Part shown: positions 1-8,842 of the stretch, piece after piece
Position numbering within the stretch: position 1 is the stretch's first letter
Layout: each line of letters opens with the position of its first letter
From: Aliisedimentitalea scapharcae
GTDB taxonomy: Bacteria; Pseudomonadota; Alphaproteobacteria; Rhodobacterales; Rhodobacteraceae
Length of the DNA: 64,000 nt
Assembly (NCBI RefSeq): GCF_045277565.1
Contig: NZ_CP123584.1
Coordinates: 3,472,001-3,536,000, forward strand
Reading direction: 5' to 3'
Made by a program: the position numbers and the translations under genes
Notes under the pieces: model-generated
Seen by the model: the letters and a program-made list of their open reading frames with translations, nothing else
Told to the model about the DNA's origin: nothing
Database searches by the model: none

Positions 1-694
1 TCACCTCGTCAAAGATCAGAACCTTGCCGCGCGTCGTGGCCAGGTCGCGGATACCGGACAGAAAGCCATCCGGCAAAGGCACCGAGCCATAATTGGCCCC
101 GGATGCTTCGACAAAAATTGTCCCGATATCGTCGTCCTGATCCAACAGCGCCGCGATGGCGTCAACTGACGGCGGTGCCACCACGGTCAGATCGGTGATC
201 GCCGTTGGCACGCCCAACGACGGTGCCGTGTTGGTGCCAGGTTTGGCCCCTTTGATCAGCATATCGTGCCAGCCGTGGAAATGCCCGTCGATGCGCAGCA
301 CTTTGTCTTTGCCCGACCACGCACGTCCCAGACGCAGCGCCAACATGGTGCTTTCGGTGCCTGAACCGGTAAACCGGACCAGATCGGCCGAAGGGTACAG
401 CCGCGCGATCCATTCCGCCCATTCGATTTCCAGCGCGTGACAATCGCCAGTATAGGGCGTTTTGGTCAGCTGTTCGGCCACCGCCTGCATCACCTCGGGA
501 CAGGAATTGCCCAGGATCTGGCTGGCAGCGCCCAGTTTGAAGTCGATATAGCGTTTGCCTTCGACGTCCCATTTTTCCGCGCCCAGCGCGTGATCGATAT
601 AGATCGGGTGCGGCGCGCGATAGCGCAGTTCATGGCTGACCCCGCCGGGCATCACCTGGCGGGCGCGATCTGCGAGGGTCTGGTTGCGTGTCAT
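1..694 (-). CDS. Class III aminotransferase, glutamate-1-semialdehyde aminomutase-like (partial)
   Basis: The reading frame runs off the left edge of the window, so only about the N-terminal 231 residues are present. It begins MTRNQTLADRARQVMPGG and continues with FTGSGTEST and GHFHGWHDML, which are typical of the glutamate-1-semialdehyde aminomutase branch of class III PLP aminotransferases. The GSGTES and HGWHD segments bind the cofactor phosphate and ring; the frame reaches the IFDE segment, but the catalytic lysine lies beyond the window. The ATG at 692-694 follows a GAGAG ribosome site. It lies 21 bases after the aldehyde dehydrogenase stop on the same strand, so it probably belongs to the operon mttB-like, aldehyde dehydrogenase, aminotransferase. 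A true HemL role is unlikely in this catabolic context; transamination of an amino or diamino compound is more plausible, but the substrate is unknown. Confidence 0.85.
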   Translation of the reverse strand, partial: MTRNQTLADRARQVMPGGVSHELRYRAPHPIYIDHALGAEKWDVEGKRYIDFKLGAASQILGNSCPEVMQAVAEQLTKTPYTGDCHALEIEWAEWIARLYPSADLVRFTGSGTESTMLALRLGRAWSGKDKVLRIDGHFHGWHDMLIKGAKPGTNTAPSLGVPTAITDLTVVAPPSVDAIAALLDQDDDIGTIFVEASGANYGSVPLPDGFLSGIRDLATTRGKVLIFDEV

Positions 695-715
695 GTCAGC
701 TCTCAGTTCGATGTC

Positions 716-2176
716 TCAGTGGTTCAAAACGATGGATTTCGTGGCGCAATAGGCGGCGAGCCCCGCCAACCCCTTTTCCCGGCCGATGCCGCTGTGCTTC
801 ATCCCGCCAAACGGCACGGTATCGCCGCCTTGCAGGAAGCCGTTGACAAACACCTGTCCGGCCTCGACCCGGCGGGCAATTTGCAGGGCGCGGGAGGCGT
901 CGGCGGTATAGATCCCAGCGACCAGACCAAAGTCTGAACCATTGGCGAGCGTCAGGGCGTGATCGGCATCTTCGCAGATCTGGGTGACCAGCACCGGGCC
1001 GAACACTTCGTCGCGGGCGATCTCGCTGTCAGCAGGGACATCCGTGAAAATGGTCGGGGCATAGAACAGCCCGTTTGGCAAGGCGTCGGGGCGAACCCGA
1101 TGGCCGCCAGTCACACAACGCAAACCTGCGGTACGTGCGCGATCCACAAAGCCGTCGACTCGCGCGATCTGGCTGGCAGACACCAGCGGCCCCAGATCCG
1201 GGTCGTCCAGGGGATGGCCAAATGTCAGCGCCTCGGCCCTTTCAACCACCCGTTCGATCAGCGCCTCATGCACATCACGGTGACAGATCAGCCGGGCACC
1301 GGCGGCACAGACCTGCCCGGCGTTAAAGAAGATCCCGCGCACCACGCCATCCGCGGCGGCACCCAGATCGGCATCGGCCAGCACCACCACCGGGGATTTC
1401 CCGCCCAGCTCCAGCGTCACACCAGCCACAGGAGCCGAGGCCGCCTGCATCACCCGGCGGCCCGTCGCGGTCGATCCGGTAAAGGTCACATGGGCAATGT
1501 CAGCATGCCCAGCCAGCGCCGCGCCCACGTCGCCCGCACCACAGACCACATTGAACACCCCCGGCGGCACCCCGGCCTCCAGCGCCAGTTGCGCAACCAT
1601 GATGGCAGACAACGGCGTCAGCTCGGACGGTTTTGCCACAATCGTGGCCCCCACCGCCAACGCCGGGGCCGCACCACGTGCAAGGGTTGAGATCGGGTAG
1701 TTCCACGGCAAGATGTGGGCGGTCACACCCACCGGTTCCAACACGGTCAATGCTGTCTGATCCGGTCCCAGGGGAATGCTGTCACCGTTCAGCTTGTCAC
1801 AGCATCCGGCGTAGAACCGGAAATACGCCACGGCCCGGATCACGTCGCGGCGCGCCTGAGACAGGGGTTTGCCCACGTTCGCCGACTCGACCGCGGCCAG
1901 CCGGTCGGCCTGTCCCGCGATCAGATCGGCGAGGCGAAACAGCACCTGTGCGCGCGCACCCGGTGCGGTGTCGGCCCAGCCGCGTAATGCTCCCTTGGCG
2001 CTCGCCACGGCCTGCCCCACCTGCGTGGGGTCAGCGTCAACAACCGACAGATAGCTCTCTCCCGTCGCCGGATCGATCAGCGCGCGGGGCTGCCCGGCAC
2101 CGCTGTGGCCCGCCCCATCGATCAGGTGATGCGGCAGTCGATCCAAATCAGTGGGAAAGAGCGGATGCGCAGTCAT
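716..2176 (-). CDS. NAD(P)-dependent aldehyde dehydrogenase, betaine-aldehyde-dehydrogenase type
   Basis: A full-length 486-residue member of the aldehyde dehydrogenase superfamily. It oxidises an aldehyde to the acid in the cytoplasm. Visible motifs are PWNYP with catalytic Asn159, the FTGST cofactor loop near 231, LELGGK with general-base Glu256, GQVC with nucleophile Cys290, and EVFGPV towards the C terminus. The start chosen is the ATG at 2174-2176, whose A is shared with the TGA of the upstream mttB-like gene (TGATG), a classic coupling arrangement; a TTG one codon upstream is also possible. The setting between an MttB-like protein and an aminotransferase suggests it acts on an amino-aldehyde or betaine-type aldehyde, but the substrate cannot be read from the sequence. 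Confidence 0.93.
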   Translation of the reverse strand: MTAHPLFPTDLDRLPHHLIDGAGHSGAGQPRALIDPATGESYLSVVDADPTQVGQAVASAKGALRGWADTAPGARAQVLFRLADLIAGQADRLAAVESANVGKPLSQARRDVIRAVAYFRFYAGCCDKLNGDSIPLGPDQTALTVLEPVGVTAHILPWNYPISTLARGAAPALAVGATIVAKPSELTPLSAIMVAQLALEAGVPPGVFNVVCGAGDVGAALAGHADIAHVTFTGSTATGRRVMQAASAPVAGVTLELGGKSPVVVLADADLGAAADGVVRGIFFNAGQVCAAGARLICHRDVHEALIERVVERAEALTFGHPLDDPDLGPLVSASQIARVDGFVDRARTAGLRCVTGGHRVRPDALPNGLFYAPTIFTDVPADSEIARDEVFGPVLVTQICEDADHALTLANGSDFGLVAGIYTADASRALQIARRVEAGQVFVNGFLQGGDTVPFGGMKHSGIGREKGLAGLAAYCATKSIVLNH

Positions 2177-3720
2177 CAACCGCGACCGATTTGTGCAAAG
2201 CTGAGACAGATGTTGAACCGATCCCGCAATTCGGCGTCTTTTTCATTCGAGATATGCGCCGGGAAATGACTGGCCAGCAATTCCCGCGCTTTGTCGCGGG
2301 CTGTATCGCCAATCGGGCGCGATCCGTCTTCTTCCCATTCACGCGGCGTGCGCCGGTCGCCCAGATGCGGATAGAAATAATCCGATTTCATCCGGCTGAA
2401 CGTGTGACGATGCCCCAGATAATGCCCCTCGCCCCGGCAGACATCGGCGATGACCTCGGCCCCGATGTTCTCGGCGTTGACTTCGATCCCACGCACGGTG
2501 CGCAGAATGTTGCCCAGCATGTCATTGTCGACCACATAGGCCTCGAGCGAGACCCCCAACAGGCTGGCCTGCATGCCGCAGGATTGGGTGATCAGATTTG
2601 ACCCCGCATGAGCTGCGGATGACACGGCGAGGTTCTTTTCGCTGCCATATTGGGCATCGAGCGTCTTGGAGTCGGAAATCCCGGCAATCGACGTGGTGGG
2701 CAGATTGTAATAACGCCCCATCTGTGCCGCGCCGGCCATCAGGATGGCCTGTTCACCACCGCCCGCACACATAGATCCGGTGCGCAGATCCGCAACCAGC
2801 GGCTTGGGGCCAAACAACGCCGCCACATTCGGATCGATCAGACGGGCAAAGACCAAACCGGCCAGGGTTTCGGCCACGGCCTGAACCAGCGACCCGGCGA
2901 TGGTCGCGGGGCTGGTGGCCCCGGCCTGTCCCGCCGAAATCAACTGAACCGGAAAGCCCGCCAGAATGGCCGCCTCTAGCGTGTCCAGCGCCTCTTCGGC
3001 AAACCGCATCGGTGGCACCACGTGACAGACCATGACGGTCAGAAAGGGACGGGCCCGGAACGCGTCTTCGGATCCGGCGAGCGTATAGCACAGATCGGCC
3101 AGCTGCTGGAGGTTCTCGGGCTCAGATACCGACACCGATACATGTTTGGAGGTGCCCATCAAACAGGCATAGGCCGTGTTCAAATCCATGTCCGCGACAT
3201 TCTCGACGTCGCGCGCCACGATCGAGCGGCTGAAATGGTGGATGTTCTCCATCGCGTCGCAAATCCGCGCCGCGTCATACAGATCCTTGAGCGATCCATC
3301 GCGATAATGGCCATCGTCGATGTCAAATACCCCCGGCGCCCCCCCGCCCGAGCTCATGTGAACCCGTGCGCCTGACAGATCCAGATCATGTTTGCGGTCC
3401 TGACCGTACAGCACCACATCCCGGCGCGCCTCGGCCACGGTTTTCAGAACCAGATCACGGGGGAACAGTAGACGTTTGTCATCCGTATACGTGCCGCCAT
3501 GGGCACAGACCTTTTCGATCATCGACGGGGTCGCCTGCGACAATCCCAGGGTTTCGAGCAGCATCAGCACTGCTTCATTCACCTCAGCCAGATTATCATC
3601 GCTCAGCGGACGAAACGCCCCCCCCGTCAGACCGCCCCAAACCGGAGGCTTTTCGTTGCCCGGGTTCGCGTTGCTTTCAATGCGGGCTTCTCTGCCTCTG
3701 CGACCTGATCTGCCAGCCAT
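2176..3720 (-). CDS. MttB-family (trimethylamine methyltransferase-like) protein, paralogue 1
   Basis: A 514-residue protein of the MttB superfamily (COG5598), whose studied members move a methyl group from a quaternary or tertiary amine to a corrinoid protein. The frame has no internal TAG, so this is a non-pyrrolysine member, like the glycine betaine methyltransferase MtgB. Family features are the glycine-rich TIM-barrel segments GGGAPG, AGQAGATSPATIAGSLVQA and GGGEQAI. The N terminus is an arginine-rich tail (MAGRSGRRGREAR) followed by the start of the fold near residue 30. It is first in an operon with the downstream aldehyde dehydrogenase and aminotransferase, and diverges from a LysR gene. 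No corrinoid protein is encoded nearby, so the methyl acceptor is unknown. Confidence 0.9.
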   Translation of the reverse strand: MAGRSGRRGREARIESNANPGNEKPPVWGGLTGGAFRPLSDDNLAEVNEAVLMLLETLGLSQATPSMIEKVCAHGGTYTDDKRLLFPRDLVLKTVAEARRDVVLYGQDRKHDLDLSGARVHMSSGGGAPGVFDIDDGHYRDGSLKDLYDAARICDAMENIHHFSRSIVARDVENVADMDLNTAYACLMGTSKHVSVSVSEPENLQQLADLCYTLAGSEDAFRARPFLTVMVCHVVPPMRFAEEALDTLEAAILAGFPVQLISAGQAGATSPATIAGSLVQAVAETLAGLVFARLIDPNVAALFGPKPLVADLRTGSMCAGGGEQAILMAGAAQMGRYYNLPTTSIAGISDSKTLDAQYGSEKNLAVSSAAHAGSNLITQSCGMQASLLGVSLEAYVVDNDMLGNILRTVRGIEVNAENIGAEVIADVCRGEGHYLGHRHTFSRMKSDYFYPHLGDRRTPREWEEDGSRPIGDTARDKARELLASHFPAHISNEKDAELRDRFNICLSFAQIGRG

Positions 3721-3798
3721 GTCAAACTCTCAACGTCTGTTTCGGTTGCCATAGGGGTACGCAACCGGGCAGCCCCAAGCAAAAACATGTTTCTCTTG

Positions 3799-3825
3799 CT
3801 ATTGGTGAGTCAATCTCATCTATAG
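3799..3825. promoter_or_regulatory. Interrupted palindrome in the lysR / mttB-like divergent promoter
   Basis: The outer arms CTAT and ATAG and the inner arms TGAG and CTCA are symmetrically placed around a 5-base centre, giving a 27-base interrupted dyad. It ends 7 bases before the LysR start codon and lies about 80 bases upstream of the mttB-like gene. This is a good candidate for a LysR binding and autoregulation site. Function is inferred from symmetry and position only. Confidence 0.5.
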
Positions 3826-3832
3826 TGCCGAC

Positions 3833-4714
3833 ATGACAAATCTTCCTTCCCTCCCGGCGCTGCGGGCGTTCGAGGCAGCCGCCCGGTTGGGCAGCTTTCA
3901 GGCCGCGGCCGAAGCGTTGGGCGTATCGCCCACGGCGATCAGCCACCATGTGCGCGGGCTCGAGGCGCGGCTGGACGTTCAGCTGTTCACGCGCGGCACC
4001 CGCCAGGTCCACCTGACGGACGAGGGCGAGCGTCTGGCACATGGGGCCACCACCGCGTTTCGGGTGTTGGAGGCCAGCGTGGAATCGGTGCTGAACCGCC
4101 CGCGTCAAAAGCCCAAAATCCGCATTGCATTGGGGCCCAGTTTCGCCACCCGTTGGCTGTTGCCCCGGTTCGCCGAATTCTGTGACCAATTCCCCGCGGT
4201 CGAGCTGGAACTGGTGCAGACCCCGCTGCTGGTATCACCGCAGAACGTCGACGCAGATATCTTTATCACCTGGGGGGATGGGAGTTTTCCCGGAATGATT
4301 GCCGAACCATTGGTCAATGTTCTGTCGGCCCCCGTGGCCAGCCCCGGGTTGCTGGCCCGACTGGGACGTCCTGATCGTCCGTCAGATCTGTTCCGCTATC
4401 CGTTGATCCACCAACGGGACACACTGGGGTGGAACGCGTGGTTCATGGGCGCGAATGTCACGCCTCCGACCCTGCACGGTCCGGTCATCGAAGACACAAA
4501 TGTGGTGTTGCAGGCGGCCATTGCCGGTCAGGGCGTGGTCATGGGATGGGTGCCGCTGATCAACGCGGAATTGGAAAATGGCACGTTGGTTCAATTGTTC
4601 GATGCCGTGCTGAGCGAAAACCGGGCTTATCATCTGGTGCGCCGCAAATCCGACCCGCGCGAGGCAGAAGTCAGCGCGATCTGCACCTGGCTTCTGGCGC
4701 AGGCCGAAATGTGA
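3833..4714 (+). CDS. LysR-family transcriptional regulator (GcvA-like)
   Basis: A 293-residue LysR regulator. The N-terminal winged helix-turn-helix includes LRAFEAAARLGSFQAAAEAL, and the ISHHVRGLEARL recognition helix is of the GcvA type. The ligand-binding domain follows from about residue 90. It diverges from the mttB-like, aldehyde dehydrogenase and aminotransferase operon, with a dyad between the two starts, so it most likely controls that operon in response to its substrate. No strong ribosome site precedes the ATG at 3833, so the transcript may be close to leaderless; the start fits the usual family N terminus. It ends 22 bases from the convergent EamA transporter gene. Confidence 0.93.
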   Translation: MTNLPSLPALRAFEAAARLGSFQAAAEALGVSPTAISHHVRGLEARLDVQLFTRGTRQVHLTDEGERLAHGATTAFRVLEASVESVLNRPRQKPKIRIALGPSFATRWLLPRFAEFCDQFPAVELELVQTPLLVSPQNVDADIFITWGDGSFPGMIAEPLVNVLSAPVASPGLLARLGRPDRPSDLFRYPLIHQRDTLGWNAWFMGANVTPPTLHGPVIEDTNVVLQAAIAGQGVVMGWVPLINAELENGTLVQLFDAVLSENRAYHLVRRKSDPREAEVSAICTWLLAQAEM

Positions 4715-4736
4715 CCCGGCCGCCCCCAGAGCAAAG

Positions 4737-5630
4737 TCAGGCAGCCCTGTGCCCCGAATTGCTGCGCCAGAGGATAAAGAGCCCCGACACAACGATCAGG
4801 CCACAGCCGATCAACATGGCAACGGACAGGGTTTCGCCGAACAGCACCACGCCACAGCCAATCCCGAACAGCAACCGGGTATAGCGAAACGGCGTGACGG
4901 CAGACACATCGCCCGTACGCATCGCCTTCATCAGGGCGCTATAGGCCGCAACTCCGGCGATCACGGCCCCGGCCATGATCCCCCATGTACCCGCGTCAGG
5001 CAGAACCAACGGGCGGGCCTCCCACAGCGAAAACAACGCCCCCGCGACAATGACGGCAAGAAATCCGTATACGCCCAGAACCGGCGTCCCCAGCGAAGCA
5101 GGCGCGGCGCGGCTGGCCAGATCACGACCGGCAAACCCGAACATCCCCAGCACCGCTAAAAGCGACAGGATTGAAAAGCTGTCGGCACCGGGCTGGATGA
5201 TGACGATAACCCCTAACAGGCCGACGAGAATGGCAGCCCATCGGCGCCACCCCACCCGCTCTCCAAGGAACAACGCAGCCCCGGCCACCACGACGATCGG
5301 TGTCGCCTGCAAGATTACGGTCGCAGCAGACAATGGGGTCAGCGCAATGGCCAGAACATAAAACAGCCGCCCCAGTATTTCGAACACGACCCGGATACGC
5401 ATGGGGCGTGACATCACCGCCCGCGACACCAACGCGTCACCAGTCGCGCGTGCCCAAAGAGCAAAGACAGCCGCCCCTCCGGCCCCGAACATCATCAGGA
5501 TCTGGCTGATCGACAGAGTCTGTGCTGCAACCTTGAGAAAAACATCCTCGATGGCAAATCCGGCCATGGCCGCAACCATCCACAGACTGCCGATCAGATT
5601 GGCCCGGCGGCCATGGTCCACATCGTTCAT
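4737..5630 (-). CDS. EamA/DMT-family membrane transporter
   Basis: A 297-residue protein with about ten hydrophobic helices arranged as two EamA repeats, typical of drug/metabolite transporters in the inner membrane. The first repeat includes the segment near residue 20 (WMVAAMAGFAIEDVFLKV) and the second starts near residue 150. The family exports or imports amino acids, nucleobases or other small metabolites; nothing visible fixes the substrate. It is monocistronic, convergent with the LysR gene and separated by about 130 bases from the YeiH-like gene upstream. A GGCAGG sequence sits unusually close to the ATG at 5630, so the start is only probable. Confidence 0.88.
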   Translation of the reverse strand: MNDVDHGRRANLIGSLWMVAAMAGFAIEDVFLKVAAQTLSISQILMMFGAGGAAVFALWARATGDALVSRAVMSRPMRIRVVFEILGRLFYVLAIALTPLSAATVILQATPIVVVAGAALFLGERVGWRRWAAILVGLLGVIVIIQPGADSFSILSLLAVLGMFGFAGRDLASRAAPASLGTPVLGVYGFLAVIVAGALFSLWEARPLVLPDAGTWGIMAGAVIAGVAAYSALMKAMRTGDVSAVTPFRYTRLLFGIGCGVVLFGETLSVAMLIGCGLIVVSGLFILWRSNSGHRAA

Positions 5631-5762
5631 CCTGCCCGCTCCAATCCGGTCCCGGACTCCGACTGAAACACGGGCCCATCCTGTGGCTTACGCGAAATCC
5701 CGCAGCGGGCCAAGATACCACCGCCGACAGACAGAGCCGTCTGCCTGGATGCCGCCCCCGGT

Positions 5763-6794
5763 TCAGTGGTGCCCGAATATGGCGACACCAATCAGAACAA
5801 ACACGGCGATAAACACCGTTTCGGCCACGATCAGACCAATTGCCTGTCCGCCTACGTCCAGAATTCGTTTGAGCGAAGTTTTCATTCCCACAGCGGCGAT
5901 CGAAATCAACAGCGCCCAACGGCTGAGGCTGGACATCCAGTCAACAACCACGGCCGGGATCAACCCCATTGAGTTCAGCGTCGCAAAGATCAGGAACCCG
6001 ATGACGAACATGGGCAGGATCGGCGGGCGAACTCCCCCCTGTGCAGTGTCATCAGCGTGACGACGCACCATGATCGAAATCACCAACACCACAGGGGCCA
6101 GCATTGCAACGCGGATCAGTTTGACCAAAGTGGCAACTTCACCAGTTTCATTCGACACCGAGAACCCGGCACCGACCACCTGGGCCACATCGTGGATTGT
6201 GCCCCCCAGAAAGACGCCCGAAACTTCATCGTTAAAGGCGAAAAATTCGGTCAGGATCGGATAAAGGATCATCGCCAGTGTCGACAGCACCGTGACCGAA
6301 AGCACGGTGAAGATCAGATTGCGTTCGGAATGTTCGTTTTTGGGCAATACAGCCGAAATCGCCATAGCTGCCGAAGCTCCACAGATTGCAACCGATCCGC
6401 CCGTCAACAATCCAAAGCGCCACCCCCGACCCAGCACCCGCGCGCCCAACAGGCCAAACAGGATGGTCACAATCACGCCGATGACCACAACGGCAATCAG
6501 CTTGGGGCCCAATCCAACCATCAGTTCAACTGAAATCCGCGCGCCCAATAACGCCACCCCGAACCGCAACACCGTGCGGGCGGTGAATTCGATGCCGGGT
6601 TTGCACACACCCTCTTCGGCAAGAAAGTGAAAGGCGATGCCCAACAACAGCGCCATCAGCATTGCCGGGGCACCGTAATGTTCCGAAAGGAACTGGGCCG
6701 CCGCTGCGATGACGGCAGACACCAGAAACCCCTGCCCGTTCTTTTGCGTAAATTCGATAAGCCCGGACATCGGGCCGGACGAAATGGTCTGCAT
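5763..6794 (-). CDS. YeiH/UPF0324-family putative sulfate exporter
   Basis: About 343 residues with roughly ten transmembrane helices and the family segments LLGARIS, GGSVAICGASAA and FLGGTIHDVAQVVGAG. These identify the YeiH (PF03601) family of inner-membrane proteins, annotated as putative sulfate exporters, with some members linked to taurine or sulfoacetate use. The start chosen is the ATG at 6792-6794, which has an AAAGG ribosome site 9 bases upstream; an ATG 9 bases further upstream sits too close to that site. It is apparently monocistronic. Sulfate or sulfite release from an organosulfur substrate would fit a Roseobacter, but no desulfonating enzyme is adjacent. Confidence 0.88.
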   Translation of the reverse strand: MQTISSGPMSGLIEFTQKNGQGFLVSAVIAAAAQFLSEHYGAPAMLMALLLGIAFHFLAEEGVCKPGIEFTARTVLRFGVALLGARISVELMVGLGPKLIAVVVIGVIVTILFGLLGARVLGRGWRFGLLTGGSVAICGASAAMAISAVLPKNEHSERNLIFTVLSVTVLSTLAMILYPILTEFFAFNDEVSGVFLGGTIHDVAQVVGAGFSVSNETGEVATLVKLIRVAMLAPVVLVISIMVRRHADDTAQGGVRPPILPMFVIGFLIFATLNSMGLIPAVVVDWMSSLSRWALLISIAAVGMKTSLKRILDVGGQAIGLIVAETVFIAVFVLIGVAIFGHH

Positions 6795-6803
6795 CAAGGT
6801 CAT

Positions 6804-7099
6804 CCTTTATTGGTCCCGCGCAATTTGGCTGTGTCGCGACCCCGGGGGGTATCGGTGCGCGGCCCCCGCATGTTTCATCTGATCCATACCCGAGTTCCCT
6901 GACCTGGTCCTGACTTGGTGCTGACCTGGCAATACCGTGGTCGACATTCCGATGTCAGGCACCTGTCATGGCTCGCAATCTGTGATCACAGTTATGGTAT
7001 CGCAACCTCTGGGCACCTGCAACATCGGCACCGTCAGCCAGTGCTCTATTTCCGTCAACCTGCACCACGAAAGCGCAATTGCACCCAAAATAAATCGGC
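6804..7099. promoter_or_regulatory. Non-coding region upstream of the yeiH-like gene with phased repeats
   Basis: No convincing gene is present. At 6899-6929 three 9-base direct repeats (CTGACCTGG, CTGACTTGG, CTGACCTGG) recur exactly every 11 bases, one helical turn. At 6980-6991 there is a perfect 12-base palindrome, CTGTGATCACAG. Both lie 100-200 bases upstream of the yeiH-like start and could bind a regulator; no regulator gene is adjacent. The rest shows nothing I can support. Confidence 0.4.
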
Positions 7100-8722
7100 T
7101 CAGACAGAGACCTTGCGGTCCTCCAGGATCATGTCGCTGGCCTTTTCCCCGATCATGATGGTGGGCGCATTGGTGTTGCCCGACACGATGTCCGGCATGA
7201 TCGACGCATCCGCAATCCGCAATCCGGCGATACCTCGCACCCGCAGCCGGTCATCGACCACCGCCTGATCATCATGCCCCATCCGGCAGGTGCTGGTGGG
7301 GTGATAGATGGTCTGGCTGATATCGCGGGCACATTGCAGCAATTCTGCGTCCGATTGCGGATTGTTGGCGGGAACATGTTCGCGCAGGACATAGGGGCTG
7401 AGCGCCTGGGTTCTGGTCATGGCGCGGGCGAATTTGACGGCCCGGACGGCACACAGTTGGTCCGCCGTTGCGGACAGGTAATTCGGCACGATTTTGGGAT
7501 AGTCCGACGCATAGGGTGTCGCGATGTGGATGTGGCCCCGGCTTTCGGGGCGCAATTGGCACACCGACGAGGTGATGCCGGAAAACGGATGCATTTCAAT
7601 CCCCGGCTTGTCGGCGCTGAGCGGCTGGAAATGGAACTGGATATCCGGCGTGGCCAGCCCTTGCATGGATTTGGCAAAGATACAGACCTGGCTGGCACCC
7701 AGGCTCATCGGGCCCTTGCGGAACAGCACATAGTTCAACCCGATCCCCATGCGGGGAACGAACCGGTTGATGGCATCATTCAGGGTCTGGGCATTCACCT
7801 CATAGACCAGCCGGATCTGCAGGTGATCCTGCAAACATTCCCCCACGCCGGGCAATTCGTGGCGCACCTGTACCCCCGCCTTTTGCAAGACGTCACCCCG
7901 CCCAATTCCAGACAGCTCAAGGATCTGCGGCGACCCGATGGCCCCTGCCGACAGGATGACTTCGCCACCTGGGTTCAACAGCACATCATACACCTCGCCC
8001 TTGCGCGAATACCGCACCCCGATCACGCGGCGCGAGTCATTCCGGTCGAAAATCAGCTGTTCGGTATGCGCATGGGTCACAACTTCAAGGTTGGGTCGTT
8101 TCTTGGCCGGGTTTAAAAAGGCACGCGCGCTGGAGCAGCGGAAACCGCCGCGGGCGGTCTGGTGAAAATATCCGACCCCTTCCTGATCGACGCCATTATA
8201 GTCTTCATTGCGCGGCACACCCATTTCCACAGCGGCGTTGATAAAGGCCTCGGAAATATCGCTTTTGGCCCGGATCAGCGAGACCGACAGACCGCCGTCT
8301 CCCCCGTGATAGTCATCAGCTCCGTTTTCATGGGCCTCGGACCGTTTGAACAGGGGCAGCACGTCGTCATAGCTCCAGCCGCGATTGCCGCGTTGGGCCC
8401 AGCGATCATAATCTTCCTTCTGGCCGCGCACATAAAGCAACCCGTTGATCGAACTGGACCCGCCCAGTGTCTTGCCCCGCGGCCAATCCAGCGACCTGTC
8501 GCCCAACCCCGGATCTGGTTCGGTCTTGTAACACCAGTCCGTGTTGGGATTGTGCAGCGTTTTGAAATAGCCCACCGGCACATGGATCCACGGATTCACG
8601 TCCCGCCCTCCCGCCTCAAGCAGAATCACCCGATTCGCAGGATCTTTGCTCAGCCTGTTGGCCAGAACACAGCCGGCAGACCCAGCGCCTACGATCAGAA
8701 AATCGGCTTGTTTCGGTGACAT
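7100..8722 (-). CDS. GMC-family FAD oxidoreductase (choline-dehydrogenase-like)
   Basis: A 540-residue flavoenzyme that oxidises an alcohol, probably passing electrons to the respiratory chain as choline dehydrogenases do. The N-terminal dinucleotide fold LIVGAGSAGCVLANRLS binds FAD. The GMC signatures follow: a first one around WPRGKTLGGSSSINGL and a second one containing GAIGSPQILELSGIG. The C-terminal active-site histidine region is in IYHPTSTCRMG, ending at RIADASIMP. The start at 8722 is set by a GGGGAGGAA ribosome site. It diverges from a TRAP transporter operon across a 120-base promoter with a palindrome, so the TRAP system probably imports its substrate. The exact alcohol is unknown. 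Confidence 0.93.
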   Translation of the reverse strand: MSPKQADFLIVGAGSAGCVLANRLSKDPANRVILLEAGGRDVNPWIHVPVGYFKTLHNPNTDWCYKTEPDPGLGDRSLDWPRGKTLGGSSSINGLLYVRGQKEDYDRWAQRGNRGWSYDDVLPLFKRSEAHENGADDYHGGDGGLSVSLIRAKSDISEAFINAAVEMGVPRNEDYNGVDQEGVGYFHQTARGGFRCSSARAFLNPAKKRPNLEVVTHAHTEQLIFDRNDSRRVIGVRYSRKGEVYDVLLNPGGEVILSAGAIGSPQILELSGIGRGDVLQKAGVQVRHELPGVGECLQDHLQIRLVYEVNAQTLNDAINRFVPRMGIGLNYVLFRKGPMSLGASQVCIFAKSMQGLATPDIQFHFQPLSADKPGIEMHPFSGITSSVCQLRPESRGHIHIATPYASDYPKIVPNYLSATADQLCAVRAVKFARAMTRTQALSPYVLREHVPANNPQSDAELLQCARDISQTIYHPTSTCRMGHDDQAVVDDRLRVRGIAGLRIADASIMPDIVSGNTNAPTIMIGEKASDMILEDRKVSV

Positions 8723-8793
8723 ACGGTGTTCCTCCCCGGGCTCAAGTCGCGAGGCGTTCAAAAACTCCTTGCGTCACACTTCAATATGACACT

Positions 8794-8820
8794 ATTAATG
8801 AGACAACAAGTCTCAATAAT
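8794..8820. promoter_or_regulatory. Palindrome between the GMC oxidoreductase and dctP, candidate IclR operator
   Basis: The core is TGAGAC, a 5-base spacer, then GTCTCA at 8799-8815. It is flanked by ATTA and TAAT, so the dyad spans 27 bases with a single mismatched position per arm. It lies between the two divergent starts and upstream of the dctP ribosome site. The IclR-family gene at the end of the dct operon is the natural candidate to bind here. Binding is inferred. Confidence 0.5.
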
Positions 8821-8842
8821 CATCAAACGGGAGGAAATTTGG

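Noticed and set aside
1..694. Haem biosynthesis gene hemL
   Set aside because: It is closely spaced with an mttB-like and an aldehyde dehydrogenase gene, which points to catabolism; the catalytic region is also outside the window.
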